Shown here in pieces: positions 15,697 through 23,074 of a DNA stretch of 64,000 bases. This stretch comes from a bacterium. Its GTDB lineage: Bacteria > Auribacterota > UBA3054. The DNA lies in the NCBI GenBank assembly GCA_017963805.1, contig JAGCTE010000048.1, positions 1 to 64,000 of the forward strand, written 5' to 3'. The position numbers and the translations under genes are program-made. The notes beneath the pieces were generated by a model. The model had not been told where the DNA came from. It searched no databases and worked only from the letters and a program-made list of their open reading frames with translations. The stretch's first letter is position 1, and every line of letters begins with the position of its first letter.

Positions 15697-17103
15697 CTAT
15701 TCTTTGCCGGTCCAGCAGAAGGTGCAGACTTCGTCCTTGGGGAGCCCGATGGCGTCAAGCATGTCGTCGAGGTTCTGATAACGCAGTGTTGTCATCGAGA
15801 ATTCTCTCCTGATGTGGTCGACCATCGCTTCGTATTTGTCGGAGCCGTATTTCAGGTATTCTTCGGGAACGCTTTCCGAGAAGCCTTCCAAGTGGTTGAT
15901 GGCTCTTCTGGCGGCCAGGGAAAGCACGTTGCTGCCCGATCTGGAGAAGTTCAGATATTTGCAGGTGAAAAGGTACGGCGGGCAGGCGGAGCGGAAGTGC
16001 ATTTCCTTCGCGCCGGCGGAGAAGACTCTCGAGACGATGTCTCTCAGCTGCGTGCCCCTGACTATGGAGTCTTCCGTGAACAGGACGCGCTTCTGGTCGA
16101 GAAGCGGCTTGACGACGAGTATCTTCATCCTGGCGATGACTTCCCTGACGCTCTGGGTCGTCGGCATGAAGCTCCTGGCCCAGGTGGGGGTGTATTTCGT
16201 GAAGGGGCGTCCGAAGGGGACGTGGCGCGCGTTGGAGTAACCTATGGCGTAGCCCATGCCGGAATCGGGGACGCCGGCGGCCAGGTCGATCTCGACATGA
16301 TCGTTCTCGGCCAGCTTCTGTCCGGCGGCGTAGCGGAATTTCTCGACGTTCAAGCCTTCGTAGGTCGAGGCGGGGAAGCCGTAGTAGACCCAGAAGAAGG
16401 CGCAGACTTTCCTTTTGCCGCAGGGAGCGAGAACCTGTTCGGTGCCTTCCGGAGTGATCTTCACTATTTCGCCGGGGCCAAGCTCCCTCACGGTCGAGTA
16501 GCCGAGGTTCAAGAAGGCGGTGCTTTCCATCGTGATGGCGCGGGCGCCGTCCTTTTCGCCCAATATTACGGGCGTTCTTCCGTAAAAGTCCCTGGCGGCG
16601 TAGAGGCCGTCCTTTGTCAGCAGCATGAGAGAGCAGGAGCCGTCGATCCTTTTGAAGAGGTTCTGTATGCCGTCCGTGAAGCTCTCGCCTTCGTTGATGA
16701 GGACGGCGGCCAGCTCGGTCATGTTGATCTCGCCAAGGCTGGTCTCAGAGAAGTGCACGGCGTGGCGCTGGCAGACTTCCTCGATGAGTTCCTTGGTGTT
16801 GTTGATGATGCCGACGGTCACTATGGCGTATTCGCCAAGGTGCGACCTTATGATCAAAGGCTGCGCGTCGAAGTCGCTGATGACGCCCATGCCCATGTTG
16901 CCGGAGAAGGAGTCGAGTTTCTCCTCGAAGCGCGAGCGGAAGGGGGCGTTGCTGATGTCGTGGATGATCCTAGTTAGGCTGCCGTCCTTGGCGACGAAGG
17001 CCATGCCGGCGCGTCTGGTGCCTAAGTGAGAGTGGTAGTCCGTTCCGAAGAAGACGTCGAGTTTGCACTCGGATTTGGAAGCAACGCCGAAAAAGCCGCC
17101 CAT
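15697..17103 (-). CDS. PurF-like amidophosphoribosyltransferase lacking the catalytic cysteine
   Basis: A 468-residue homologue of glutamine PRPP amidotransferase, which makes phosphoribosylamine for purine synthesis. The N-terminus reads MGGFFGVAS where true PurF has (M)CGIFG: the nucleophile Cys1 is replaced by Gly. The rest of the Ntn domain is recognisable (GTDYHSHLGTRRAGM, ARDFYGRTP). The PRPP loop is intact (VLFTEDSIVRGTQ, about 340-352), and four cysteines at 234, 374, 460 and 463 match the iron-sulfur cluster ligands of the Bacillus-type enzyme. It may use free ammonia or do something else. It lies 23 bases downstream of tRNA-Ser on the same strand. Confidence 0.85.
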   Translation of the reverse strand: MGGFFGVASKSECKLDVFFGTDYHSHLGTRRAGMAFVAKDGSLTRIIHDISNAPFRSRFEEKLDSFSGNMGMGVISDFDAQPLIIRSHLGEYAIVTVGIINNTKELIEEVCQRHAVHFSETSLGEINMTELAAVLINEGESFTDGIQNLFKRIDGSCSLMLLTKDGLYAARDFYGRTPVILGEKDGARAITMESTAFLNLGYSTVRELGPGEIVKITPEGTEQVLAPCGKRKVCAFFWVYYGFPASTYEGLNVEKFRYAAGQKLAENDHVEIDLAAGVPDSGMGYAIGYSNARHVPFGRPFTKYTPTWARSFMPTTQSVREVIARMKILVVKPLLDQKRVLFTEDSIVRGTQLRDIVSRVFSAGAKEMHFRSACPPYLFTCKYLNFSRSGSNVLSLAARRAINHLEGFSESVPEEYLKYGSDKYEAMVDHIRREFSMTTLRYQNLDDMLDAIGLPKDEVCTFCWTGKE

Positions 17104-17125
17104 TTTTTGACTCCTTTTTGTTTAG

Positions 17126-17215
17126 TGGCGGAGAGAGTGGGATTCGAACCCACGGTACGCATAAGCGTACACCGGTTTTCGAAACCGGACCGATCGACCA
17201 CTCCGGCATCTCTCC
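17126..17215 (-). tRNA. tRNA-Ser (anticodon CGA)
   Basis: Class II tRNA on the minus strand with acceptor GGAGAGA/TCTCTCC, anticodon stem CCGGT/ACCGG and loop TTCGAAA giving CGA, and a long variable arm (GTACGC/GCGTAC). The discriminator is G as expected for Ser, and CCA is encoded at 17128-17126. The purF-like gene follows it on the same strand. Confidence 0.95.
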
Positions 17216-17240
17216 ACTTATGGTCTCAAACTGTTGAAAA

Positions 17241-17269
17241 AGTTTAGCAAATAGGACTGGCAAAAGCAA
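17241..17269 (-). promoter_or_regulatory. Promoter of tRNA-Ser and the PurF-like gene
   Basis: Minus strand -35 TTGCTT (17269-17264), 17-base spacer, -10 TAAACT (17246-17241) preceded by TGC. Predicted transcription begins about 20 bases before the tRNA. Confidence 0.7.
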
Positions 17270-17290
17270 GGCGATTTACTGCCTTAGCGT

Positions 17291-17320
17291 TTGCTTTTTT
17301 GAGGTGCATTATGGTATAAT
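17291..17320 (+). promoter_or_regulatory. Promoter of the reductase-lipoprotein-rng-hisF operon
   Basis: TTGCTT (17291-17296), 18-base spacer, TATAAT (17315-17320) preceded by TGG. It overlaps the upstream part of the open frame, which argues for the downstream start at 17352. Confidence 0.75.
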
Positions 17321-17351
17321 CCCCTTATTTACTGAGATTATCGAAACGATT

Positions 17352-18560
17352 ATGGAAAGCAACACTAAGAAAACGGTTTTCCTTACCGGCGGCACCGGCT
17401 TTCTGGGAGGACATTTGGGACGCGAGTTCCTCTCCCGCGGCTGGCACGTGCTGTATCTGGCAAGGGCTAAGCGGTCGGTTTCCGCTAAAGACCGTGTTTT
17501 GACTGTTTTGGAAGCGATAGACCCCAAATGGCGGGAACTTCCCGGCACCTTCGAACTGGTCGAGGGCGACATCTCGCTGCCCAATTTGGGAGTCGACGAC
17601 GCGCTTTGGGGCGAGAAACTGAAAACTGTCGACGAGTTTTGGCATTCCGCCGCTGTCCTCTTCTTCTCTGAGGACCAGCGCGAAGTGACCGAGAAAATAA
17701 ACCACCAGGGAACCCTGAACGTCCTTGACTTCGTGAAACGCTACGGCATCAAGCGCCTTCAGCACATCAGCACGGCCTACGTGAGCGGACTTTGCGATCA
17801 CATTGTCAAGGAAGAAGTCACAAAGTGCGACTGGGAGTTCCGCAATCCCTATGAAGAGACCAAATACGCCGGCGAGCAGGCTGTCAAAAAATTCGCCGAC
17901 GAGACGGGCGTCAAGACCACGATCTACCGCCCGGCGGTCATAATAGGGGACACCGTGAACGGGAAGTGCCTGTCATTCACGGGATTTTATAACATCGCCA
18001 AGGTCTTCGCCTTGATGAAACGCCTTGTGGTGCGCAAGATCAACGGAGACGCCGAATTTTACAAAAAGCACGATCTTTACACAAACGGAAACTACGTCAA
18101 CTATCCTTTCCGCTTTCCCTGCCCCTCCGACACGACCGTGAACCTCATTCCGGTCGACTGCGTCGTAAGCAATATCATGAATCTCTGCGAGCGGCCCGAG
18201 TCCGTCGGCCAGGTCTATCATCTGACTCACCCGAATCCTCCCAAAATCCGCGAATTGCTGGTCGAGGGATGCAAATGGATCGAAATGGGCGGAGTGGAAT
18301 TCGTCGACTGCACGTTCGAGCAGTCCGAGCAAGTTTTGAGGGAAGAGGTGAAGAAATTCGCCGCTCTCGGGATCAACATCAGTTTTTGTTTGGAAATCAG
18401 CGAGTATCTGCGCTACCTGTTCGGCGAGCCCGTCTTCGACGTCTCCAACATACGCGCCGCTTTGAAGGAAAAATACTTCGAAGCACCCGTTATCGACAAG
18501 GCCTTCTTGAGGAAGATCCTTGACTTCGGAGCGGGGTGCCAATGGCATGGCGTAGTCTGA
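17352..18560 (+). CDS. Extended SDR, fatty acyl reductase/thioester reductase-like (NAD_binding_4)
   Basis: A 402-residue protein with an N-terminal Rossmann fold: FLTGGTGFLGGHLG at about residues 10-23, a Ser/Thr-rich active-site strand HISTAYVSG and the Tyr/Lys pair in NPYEETKYAGEQ. These features and the length fit the NAD_binding_4 group that reduces thioester-bound acyl chains, or a related long-chain dehydrogenase. The substrate is unknown. I place the start at 17352 because the promoter TATAAT (17315-17320) lies inside the upstream part of the open frame. The end overlaps the next lipoprotein gene by 19 bases. Confidence 0.75.
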   Translation: MESNTKKTVFLTGGTGFLGGHLGREFLSRGWHVLYLARAKRSVSAKDRVLTVLEAIDPKWRELPGTFELVEGDISLPNLGVDDALWGEKLKTVDEFWHSAAVLFFSEDQREVTEKINHQGTLNVLDFVKRYGIKRLQHISTAYVSGLCDHIVKEEVTKCDWEFRNPYEETKYAGEQAVKKFADETGVKTTIYRPAVIIGDTVNGKCLSFTGFYNIAKVFALMKRLVVRKINGDAEFYKKHDLYTNGNYVNYPFRFPCPSDTTVNLIPVDCVVSNIMNLCERPESVGQVYHLTHPNPPKIRELLVEGCKWIEMGGVEFVDCTFEQSEQVLREEVKKFAALGINISFCLEISEYLRYLFGEPVFDVSNIRAALKEKYFEAPVIDKAFLRKILDFGAGCQWHGVV

Positions 18561-19120
18561 TCCTTTTTGCCCTGCTTTTCCTTTTGGGCTGCAGCTCGAC
18601 GCTCGTCCTTCGCAACGCCGACGTAAAGGTCGCGGAGCAGGCCGATCTCGGAAGTCCCGCCGTCTTCTTCCTCGACAAGGTCGTAGTGCCCGTTCTGCCG
18701 GACGGGAGGATCGGCAAGATAAGGGCCATCGCCGACGGTCAGTGGAGCTGGGTCAAAACGCAAAGCGACCTTTCCGCCTGGGCTGACAAGGAATGGGAGA
18801 TCTTCCTGAGGCGCCACGGCCAGACGATGGTCACAGATCCCAAAAAGAGCGACTATCACGTTCTGTGCGACGTGGTCAAAATATACGCTGAAAAATTCAA
18901 CGAGTACATGGGGGCTCACAAATTCGCGGCCCATGTAGTGATGCGCGTGACAATAAAGCGCGCCTCGGACGGGAATTCCGTCTACGCTAAAGAAATAAGG
19001 CAATCATTTGCCGTCACTGTTCCGGTCAAAGGCCTGGAGAACGCCGGGGACGAAGCCATTTACAATTACTGCCTGTCCGCGGTTTTCCAGAATTGCCTGG
19101 AAAAAATAAGGCTGCCTTGA
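18542..19120 (+). CDS. Outer-envelope lipoprotein of unknown function
   Basis: A 192-residue protein with a lipoprotein signal: a short basic start, a hydrophobic stretch and the lipobox LLGCSS, so Cys17 should be lipidated. The mature part has mixed alpha/beta character with no motif I recognise; the ending with two cysteines (YNYCLSAVFQNC) is notable. The ATG at 18542 is preceded by GGAGCGGGG. Its location inside the operon between a reductase and RNase G gives no clear hint. Some lipoproteins of transport complexes have this size, but I cannot assign it to one. Confidence 0.75.
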   Translation: MAWRSLILFALLFLLGCSSTLVLRNADVKVAEQADLGSPAVFFLDKVVVPVLPDGRIGKIRAIADGQWSWVKTQSDLSAWADKEWEIFLRRHGQTMVTDPKKSDYHVLCDVVKIYAEKFNEYMGAHKFAAHVVMRVTIKRASDGNSVYAKEIRQSFAVTVPVKGLENAGDEAIYNYCLSAVFQNCLEKIRLP

Positions 19121-19147
19121 GACCCGGGAAAAAATTATCCAAAATAA

Positions 19148-20728
19148 ATGAAGAATCAAAAAATAGAAAGAGAGATCATCATCGACACCGAGCAGGCCCA
19201 GGAGCGCCGCGTCGCCGTCGTGGAAGACAAGCAGCTTGAGGAATACTACATCGAGCGCGACGAGCAGCACCGCCACATGGGCAGCGTTTACAAGGGCAGG
19301 GTCGAGAACATCATTCCCGCCATCAACGCGGCATTCATCGACATCGGCCTTGAGAAAAACGGCTTCATCCACATCGACGACGTTTTCGCCTCCAACTTGG
19401 ACGCCATGGAGCTTGACGACGAGGACGAGGAAGAGGGCGAGAAGAAAAACCAGAACCAAAACCAAGGGAAGAACCGCCCGAAAAACCGCAAGGACCTCAA
19501 GATCTCCGACATCCTGAAAGAAAAGCAGGAGATCATCGTCCAGGTCGTGAAAGAGCCCATCAGCACGAAAGGCTGCCGCCTTACGACCGACATCAGCCTG
19601 CCGGGCCGCTTCCTTGTCCTTATGCCCTTCGAAAAGCAGATCGCCGTTTCCAGGCGCATCAGCAACGTCCAGGAAAGAAAGAGACTGCGCCAGATGGCCA
19701 GGGAAGTGAACCTCCCTGAAGGCTGCGGCCTCATAATAAGGACCGCGGCGGAAGGCTGCACGCAGAAAGCTTTCGAAAACGACGTGGCCTACCTTGTCAA
19801 CACCTGGAAGGAAATTGAGGAAAAGCATAGGACAACTTCCGCTCCTGCTCTGTTGCATCCCGAACTCGACCTCGTTTTGAGGACGATCAGGGACAGCTAC
19901 GGCGAGGACGTTTCAAGGATCGTCGTCAACACCAAGGAAGACTACGACCGCATCATGACCTTCGTCAAGAGCTTCGTGCCGGAGGCGAAGAACAATGTCA
20001 GGCTCTACGAAGGCGACGTCCCCATCTTCGAGAGGTGGAACGTCCAGAAAGACATCGACCGCGCCTTCAGGCGCAACGTCTGGCTGAAGAGCGGCGGATA
20101 CATCGTCATCGACCAGACCGAGGCCATGATCGCCATAGACGTGAACTCCGGACGCCATACTTCCTCAGACAACCAGGAAGAGACCGTCACCAAGACGAAT
20201 CTCGAGGCGGCCGACGAGATCGCCCGCCAGCTCAAATTGAGGAACATCGGCGGCCTGGTAGTCGTGGACTTCATCGACATGCATTCCAAGCAGAACCAGA
20301 AGGAAGTCGTGATGCGCCTCCAGAGCGCCTTAAAGCGCGACAAAGCCAAGAGCAGCATCCTACCCTTGTCCGAGTTCGGCCTCTTGGAAATGACGCGTCA
20401 GCGCGTCACAGAGTCCATCAGACAGTCCGTCTACGACGAGTGCCCCTACTGCCACGGCAGGGGACTGGTGAAATCACTGCTTTCCATCTGCCTTGAATTG
20501 CAGCGCGCGCTGCAGTCCCTGCTTTCCATTGAGAAGGAAAAGGACGTCAGGATCGACGTCAATCCCAGCGTGGCTGTCAGCTTAAGGGAAAATCTGGACA
20601 TTCTCAAGAAGATCGAAGAGCAGTACAACGCGAATCTGACCATAACTTCCAATCCGAAGATGGACCTGGAGGATTACAAATTCTACGATGCCCTGAGCGG
20701 CAAGGCGCTGCAGTTGAAGCGCCGTTAA
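19148..20728 (+). CDS. rng: Ribonuclease G/E family
   Basis: A 526-residue endoribonuclease that cuts single-stranded RNA in rRNA maturation and mRNA decay. An N-terminal S1 domain starts at GSVYKGRVENI, followed by the RNase H-like and DNase I-like parts. Metal ligands are Asp331 in AIDVNSG and Asp374 in VVDFID, and the Zn-link is CPYCHGRG at 432-439. The S1 domain contains an insertion at about residues 86-116, acidic then Asn/Gln/Lys-rich, as in several non-proteobacterial members. The C-terminal scaffold of RNase E is absent, so RNase G is the better name. The ATG lies 27 bases after the lipoprotein stop. Confidence 0.95.
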   Translation: MKNQKIEREIIIDTEQAQERRVAVVEDKQLEEYYIERDEQHRHMGSVYKGRVENIIPAINAAFIDIGLEKNGFIHIDDVFASNLDAMELDDEDEEEGEKKNQNQNQGKNRPKNRKDLKISDILKEKQEIIVQVVKEPISTKGCRLTTDISLPGRFLVLMPFEKQIAVSRRISNVQERKRLRQMAREVNLPEGCGLIIRTAAEGCTQKAFENDVAYLVNTWKEIEEKHRTTSAPALLHPELDLVLRTIRDSYGEDVSRIVVNTKEDYDRIMTFVKSFVPEAKNNVRLYEGDVPIFERWNVQKDIDRAFRRNVWLKSGGYIVIDQTEAMIAIDVNSGRHTSSDNQEETVTKTNLEAADEIARQLKLRNIGGLVVVDFIDMHSKQNQKEVVMRLQSALKRDKAKSSILPLSEFGLLEMTRQRVTESIRQSVYDECPYCHGRGLVKSLLSICLELQRALQSLLSIEKEKDVRIDVNPSVAVSLRENLDILKKIEEQYNANLTITSNPKMDLEDYKFYDALSGKALQLKRR

Positions 20729-20746
20729 CACAAAGGTAAAATTGCC

Positions 20747-21007
20747 ATGCCGACTTACGAATACCGCTGTAAAAAATGCGGATATGAGTTCGAGAAATTC
20801 CAGCAGATAACCGCGGAACCCTTAAAGAAGTGCCCCGAATGCGGAGGGCACGTGGAAAGACTGATCAGTGGGGGAGCGGGAATAATCTTCAAAGGCAGCG
20901 GCTTCTACGAGACCGACTACAAATGCAAGGCATCTGAGTCCTGCCACCAGATCGAGCACGAGCACGGCGCCTCCTGCGGCTGCGAACATTGTCACCACAA
21001 AAAATAG
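20747..21007 (+). CDS. FmdB/CxxC-type zinc ribbon protein
   Basis: An 86-residue protein beginning MPTYEYRCKKCG, the standard start of the FmdB-type putative regulatory zinc ribbon family. A second pair CPEC at about residues 29-32 completes the ribbon. The segment SGGAGIIFKGSGFYETDY is conserved in the family. The C-terminus adds a Cys/His-rich tail (CGCEHCHHKK), a possible second metal site. Function is unknown. It sits between rng and hisF with 9 to 18 base gaps and should be co-transcribed. Confidence 0.88.
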   Translation: MPTYEYRCKKCGYEFEKFQQITAEPLKKCPECGGHVERLISGGAGIIFKGSGFYETDYKCKASESCHQIEHEHGASCGCEHCHHKK

Positions 21008-21016
21008 GAAGACATT

Positions 21017-21868
21017 ATGACCACCCCGAAAAGAATCATCCCCTGCCTCGACACGAAGGGCGGAAGATTGGTGAAAGGCGTTAATTTCCTCGGTCTGGCC
21101 GACGTCGGCGACCCGGTGGAATACGCCAGGAAGTACAACGAACAGGGCGCGGACGAGCTTGTCTTCCTTGACATCACCGCTTCCCACGAGGGAAGGGACA
21201 CGATCGTCGACCTCGTCTCAAGGACCTCCGAAGTCATCTTCATGCCGCTTACCGTCGGCGGCGGCATCAAAAGTACCGACGACATGCAGCGCATCTTGAG
21301 AGCCGGCGCGGACAAGGTCGGCGTAAACACCGCGGCCGTCATGCGCCCCGAGATCTTAAAGGAAGGCGCCAGGATGTTCGGCACGCAGTGCATCTGCCTC
21401 GCCGCGGACGCCAGGGACCGCCGTCTCAACACTAAAGTGAACGTTGAGGAAGCTCACAAGATCGAATGGGGCTGGGACATTTCTCCCGTGGCCGTCGACG
21501 AGAACACCATATGGGAAGTTTACGTCCACGGCGGCCGCACGGCGACCGGCATCGACCTCATCAAGTGGTGCAAATACGCCGTAAGCTTAGGCGCCGGCGA
21601 GATCCTCCTGACCTCCATGGACAAGGATGGCACCAAGGACGGCTACGACAACGCTATGAACAAGGCTGTGCATGACGCCGTCAACGTTCCTCTTATCGCC
21701 TCCGGCGGCGCCGGCTGCCTGGAAGACTTCTACAAAGGCGCCGTGGAAGGCGAAGCGGACGCCCTTCTCGCGGCCTCGCTCTTCCATTTCGGCACCCTTA
21801 CCGTTCCGCAGGTGAAAGAATACCTCGCGAGCAAAGGCGTGCCTGTAAGGCCGATAGAAAAGAAATAA
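21017..21868 (+). CDS. hisF: Imidazole glycerol phosphate synthase, cyclase subunit, with insertion
   Basis: With HisH, HisF forms imidazole glycerol phosphate and AICAR in histidine synthesis. The 283-residue TIM barrel has the catalytic Asp12 ([15 protein letters not shown]) and Asp131 (LAADARD), the phosphate sites LTVGGGI and IASGGAG, and the [10 protein letters not shown] strand. It is about 30 residues longer than usual; the extra part lies at about residues 134-163, directly after the catalytic Asp131 strand. hisH and other his genes are not nearby, so it stands alone as the last gene before a terminator. Confidence 0.95.
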   Translation: MTTPKRIIPCLDTKGGRLVKGVNFLGLADVGDPVEYARKYNEQGADELVFLDITASHEGRDTIVDLVSRTSEVIFMPLTVGGGIKSTDDMQRILRAGADKVGVNTAAVMRPEILKEGARMFGTQCICLAADARDRRLNTKVNVEEAHKIEWGWDISPVAVDENTIWEVYVHGGRTATGIDLIKWCKYAVSLGAGEILLTSMDKDGTKDGYDNAMNKAVHDAVNVPLIASGGAGCLEDFYKGAVEGEADALLAASLFHFGTLTVPQVKEYLASKGVPVRPIEKK

Positions 21869-21875
21869 GCAAAAC

Positions 21876-21903
21876 AAAAAGGCGGCATTTGCCGCCTTTT
21901 TTA
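21876..21903. terminator. Intrinsic terminator, usable in both directions
   Basis: A run of A, the perfect stem GGCGGC/GCCGCC with an ATTT loop (21881-21896) and a T run. It closes the hisF operon and also lies right after the stop of the minus-strand secreted protein at 21905. Confidence 0.9.
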
Positions 21904-21904
21904 A

Positions 21905-23038
21905 TTACCTCTTCAGCATCTTTTCCAGCTTACGAAGTTTTGGGAAAGACACGCTATCCTCTATTTCCCAGACAGTATCGAAGTTCCAGCCCTTGTAGGT
22001 CTCCTTTTTCTTCAGCTTTTCGTTGGAGATTCCCACCTTGTCGGCGTCTTTCAGAGTTTTTCTGATATTTTCGGCGCTGTAAAAGGAATTTTCAACGGTC
22101 GCGGAATCTGAGAAAGTTATGACCTTCTCTTTCTGCCTGTCGGTTAAAATGGAATTGAGGACAAGGCAGTTGTAAAGATAGTAGTTGCCTCCGCCTATTA
22201 GGAAGATGGAGTAATAGGCATCCTTTGCTTTCCCGGCCTTTCTCACTGTGCGGGCACTGTAGCCGGTTCTGATCCTGGAATCATCCGGGACGTCCATGCT
22301 GTACTGGAAGGTTCCGGTGGACAGGAAATTTTTCAATACTGTGTTCTGGGAGGAAGAGAAACAGCCGAAGGCGTCGCATTCGCGGTTCTTGAATTCTATA
22401 TCGGTCCCGCATTCCTCCAGGCAGGAATTGTTGCAAGTCAGGGCAATTCCGGCCGCCGTTTTTTCGCTTCTCAGCTTTCCGGAGATATAAACCCCGGAGA
22501 TCATGGCGAAATCGATGTTGCAGGAGAGGCCCGCAGCCAGATCTTTCCCGAAGAAGCTGCAGTTTACGAGCGCGAGATCTTTTACCGTGGCGAATTCTTT
22601 GGAGCGCTGGGCCAGGTTTTCGAGAACGTTGGTCGAAAAGTCAAAATTCTGCACAGGCGTGCCGATCCTGGCGAAAAGCGCGGCGCCTTGTTCTTTCCTG
22701 TCTATGAAAAGGTTGGAAACAATGTGCCCGCCGCCGTCGAAGCATCCCCTGAAGGGGTAGGAGGAATAGGCTTTTTTGTTTTCGTGCGTAAAGCCGATGG
22801 GCAGGAAACCTCTGCCGCTGTTCCAAGATTTGGTCTCGGAGGCGTCGATATCGGCTGTCAGGCGGAAACATTTCGCTGAGACGTTGGTAATGTTTTCTCC
22901 CAGCCAGACAAGATGCTCGATCCTGCTGATAAGGAAAGGATCGTCTTCGCTGCCGCTGCCGGTAGGCTTAACGGGTTTGTTTTCCGCCAGAGCGGAAAGC
23001 GAAAGCAGAAGTATCGAAGCAACTAGCAGTAGTTTCAT
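21905..23038 (-). CDS. Secreted protein with GLUG-like repeat region
   Basis: A 377-residue protein with a cleavable signal peptide (hydrophobic core 3-17, likely cut after ALA). The mature start GSGSEDDPFLISRIEHLVWL is typical of secreted right-handed beta proteins with GLUG-type repeats. Later segments such as RGCFDGGGHIVSNLFIDR and GAALFARIG repeat the GxxxGxG..NL pattern of those proteins, which form surface adhesin or carbohydrate-associated beta helices. No catalytic motif is seen. The start codon lies 6 bases after a -10 element, so the message is probably leaderless. Confidence 0.65.
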   Translation of the reverse strand: MKLLLVASILLLSLSALAENKPVKPTGSGSEDDPFLISRIEHLVWLGENITNVSAKCFRLTADIDASETKSWNSGRGFLPIGFTHENKKAYSSYPFRGCFDGGGHIVSNLFIDRKEQGAALFARIGTPVQNFDFSTNVLENLAQRSKEFATVKDLALVNCSFFGKDLAAGLSCNIDFAMISGVYISGKLRSEKTAAGIALTCNNSCLEECGTDIEFKNRECDAFGCFSSSQNTVLKNFLSTGTFQYSMDVPDDSRIRTGYSARTVRKAGKAKDAYYSIFLIGGGNYYLYNCLVLNSILTDRQKEKVITFSDSATVENSFYSAENIRKTLKDADKVGISNEKLKKKETYKGWNFDTVWEIEDSVSFPKLRKLEKMLKR

Positions 23039-23044
23039 ACTTCT

Positions 23045-23053
23045 ATTCTAGCA
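23045..23053 (-). promoter_or_regulatory. Extended -10 for the secreted GLUG-like protein
   Basis: Minus strand TGC then TAGAAT (23050-23045). Only 6 bases separate it from the ATG at 23038, so transcription should start at or next to the start codon. No -35 is visible. Confidence 0.6.
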
Positions 23054-23074
23054 GAAAAATGGAATTAAATCCGT

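Noticed and set aside
17060-17130. Possible alternative start of the PurF-like gene that would supply the missing cysteine
   Set aside because: MGGFFG aligns exactly with the normal N-terminus of PurF and tRNA-Ser lies just upstream, so no other start is available.
17026-17269. Frames giving AERVGFEPTVRIS (plus) and GEMPEWSIGPVSKTG (minus)
   Set aside because: Both are translations of the tRNA-Ser gene and its complement, a common annotation artefact.
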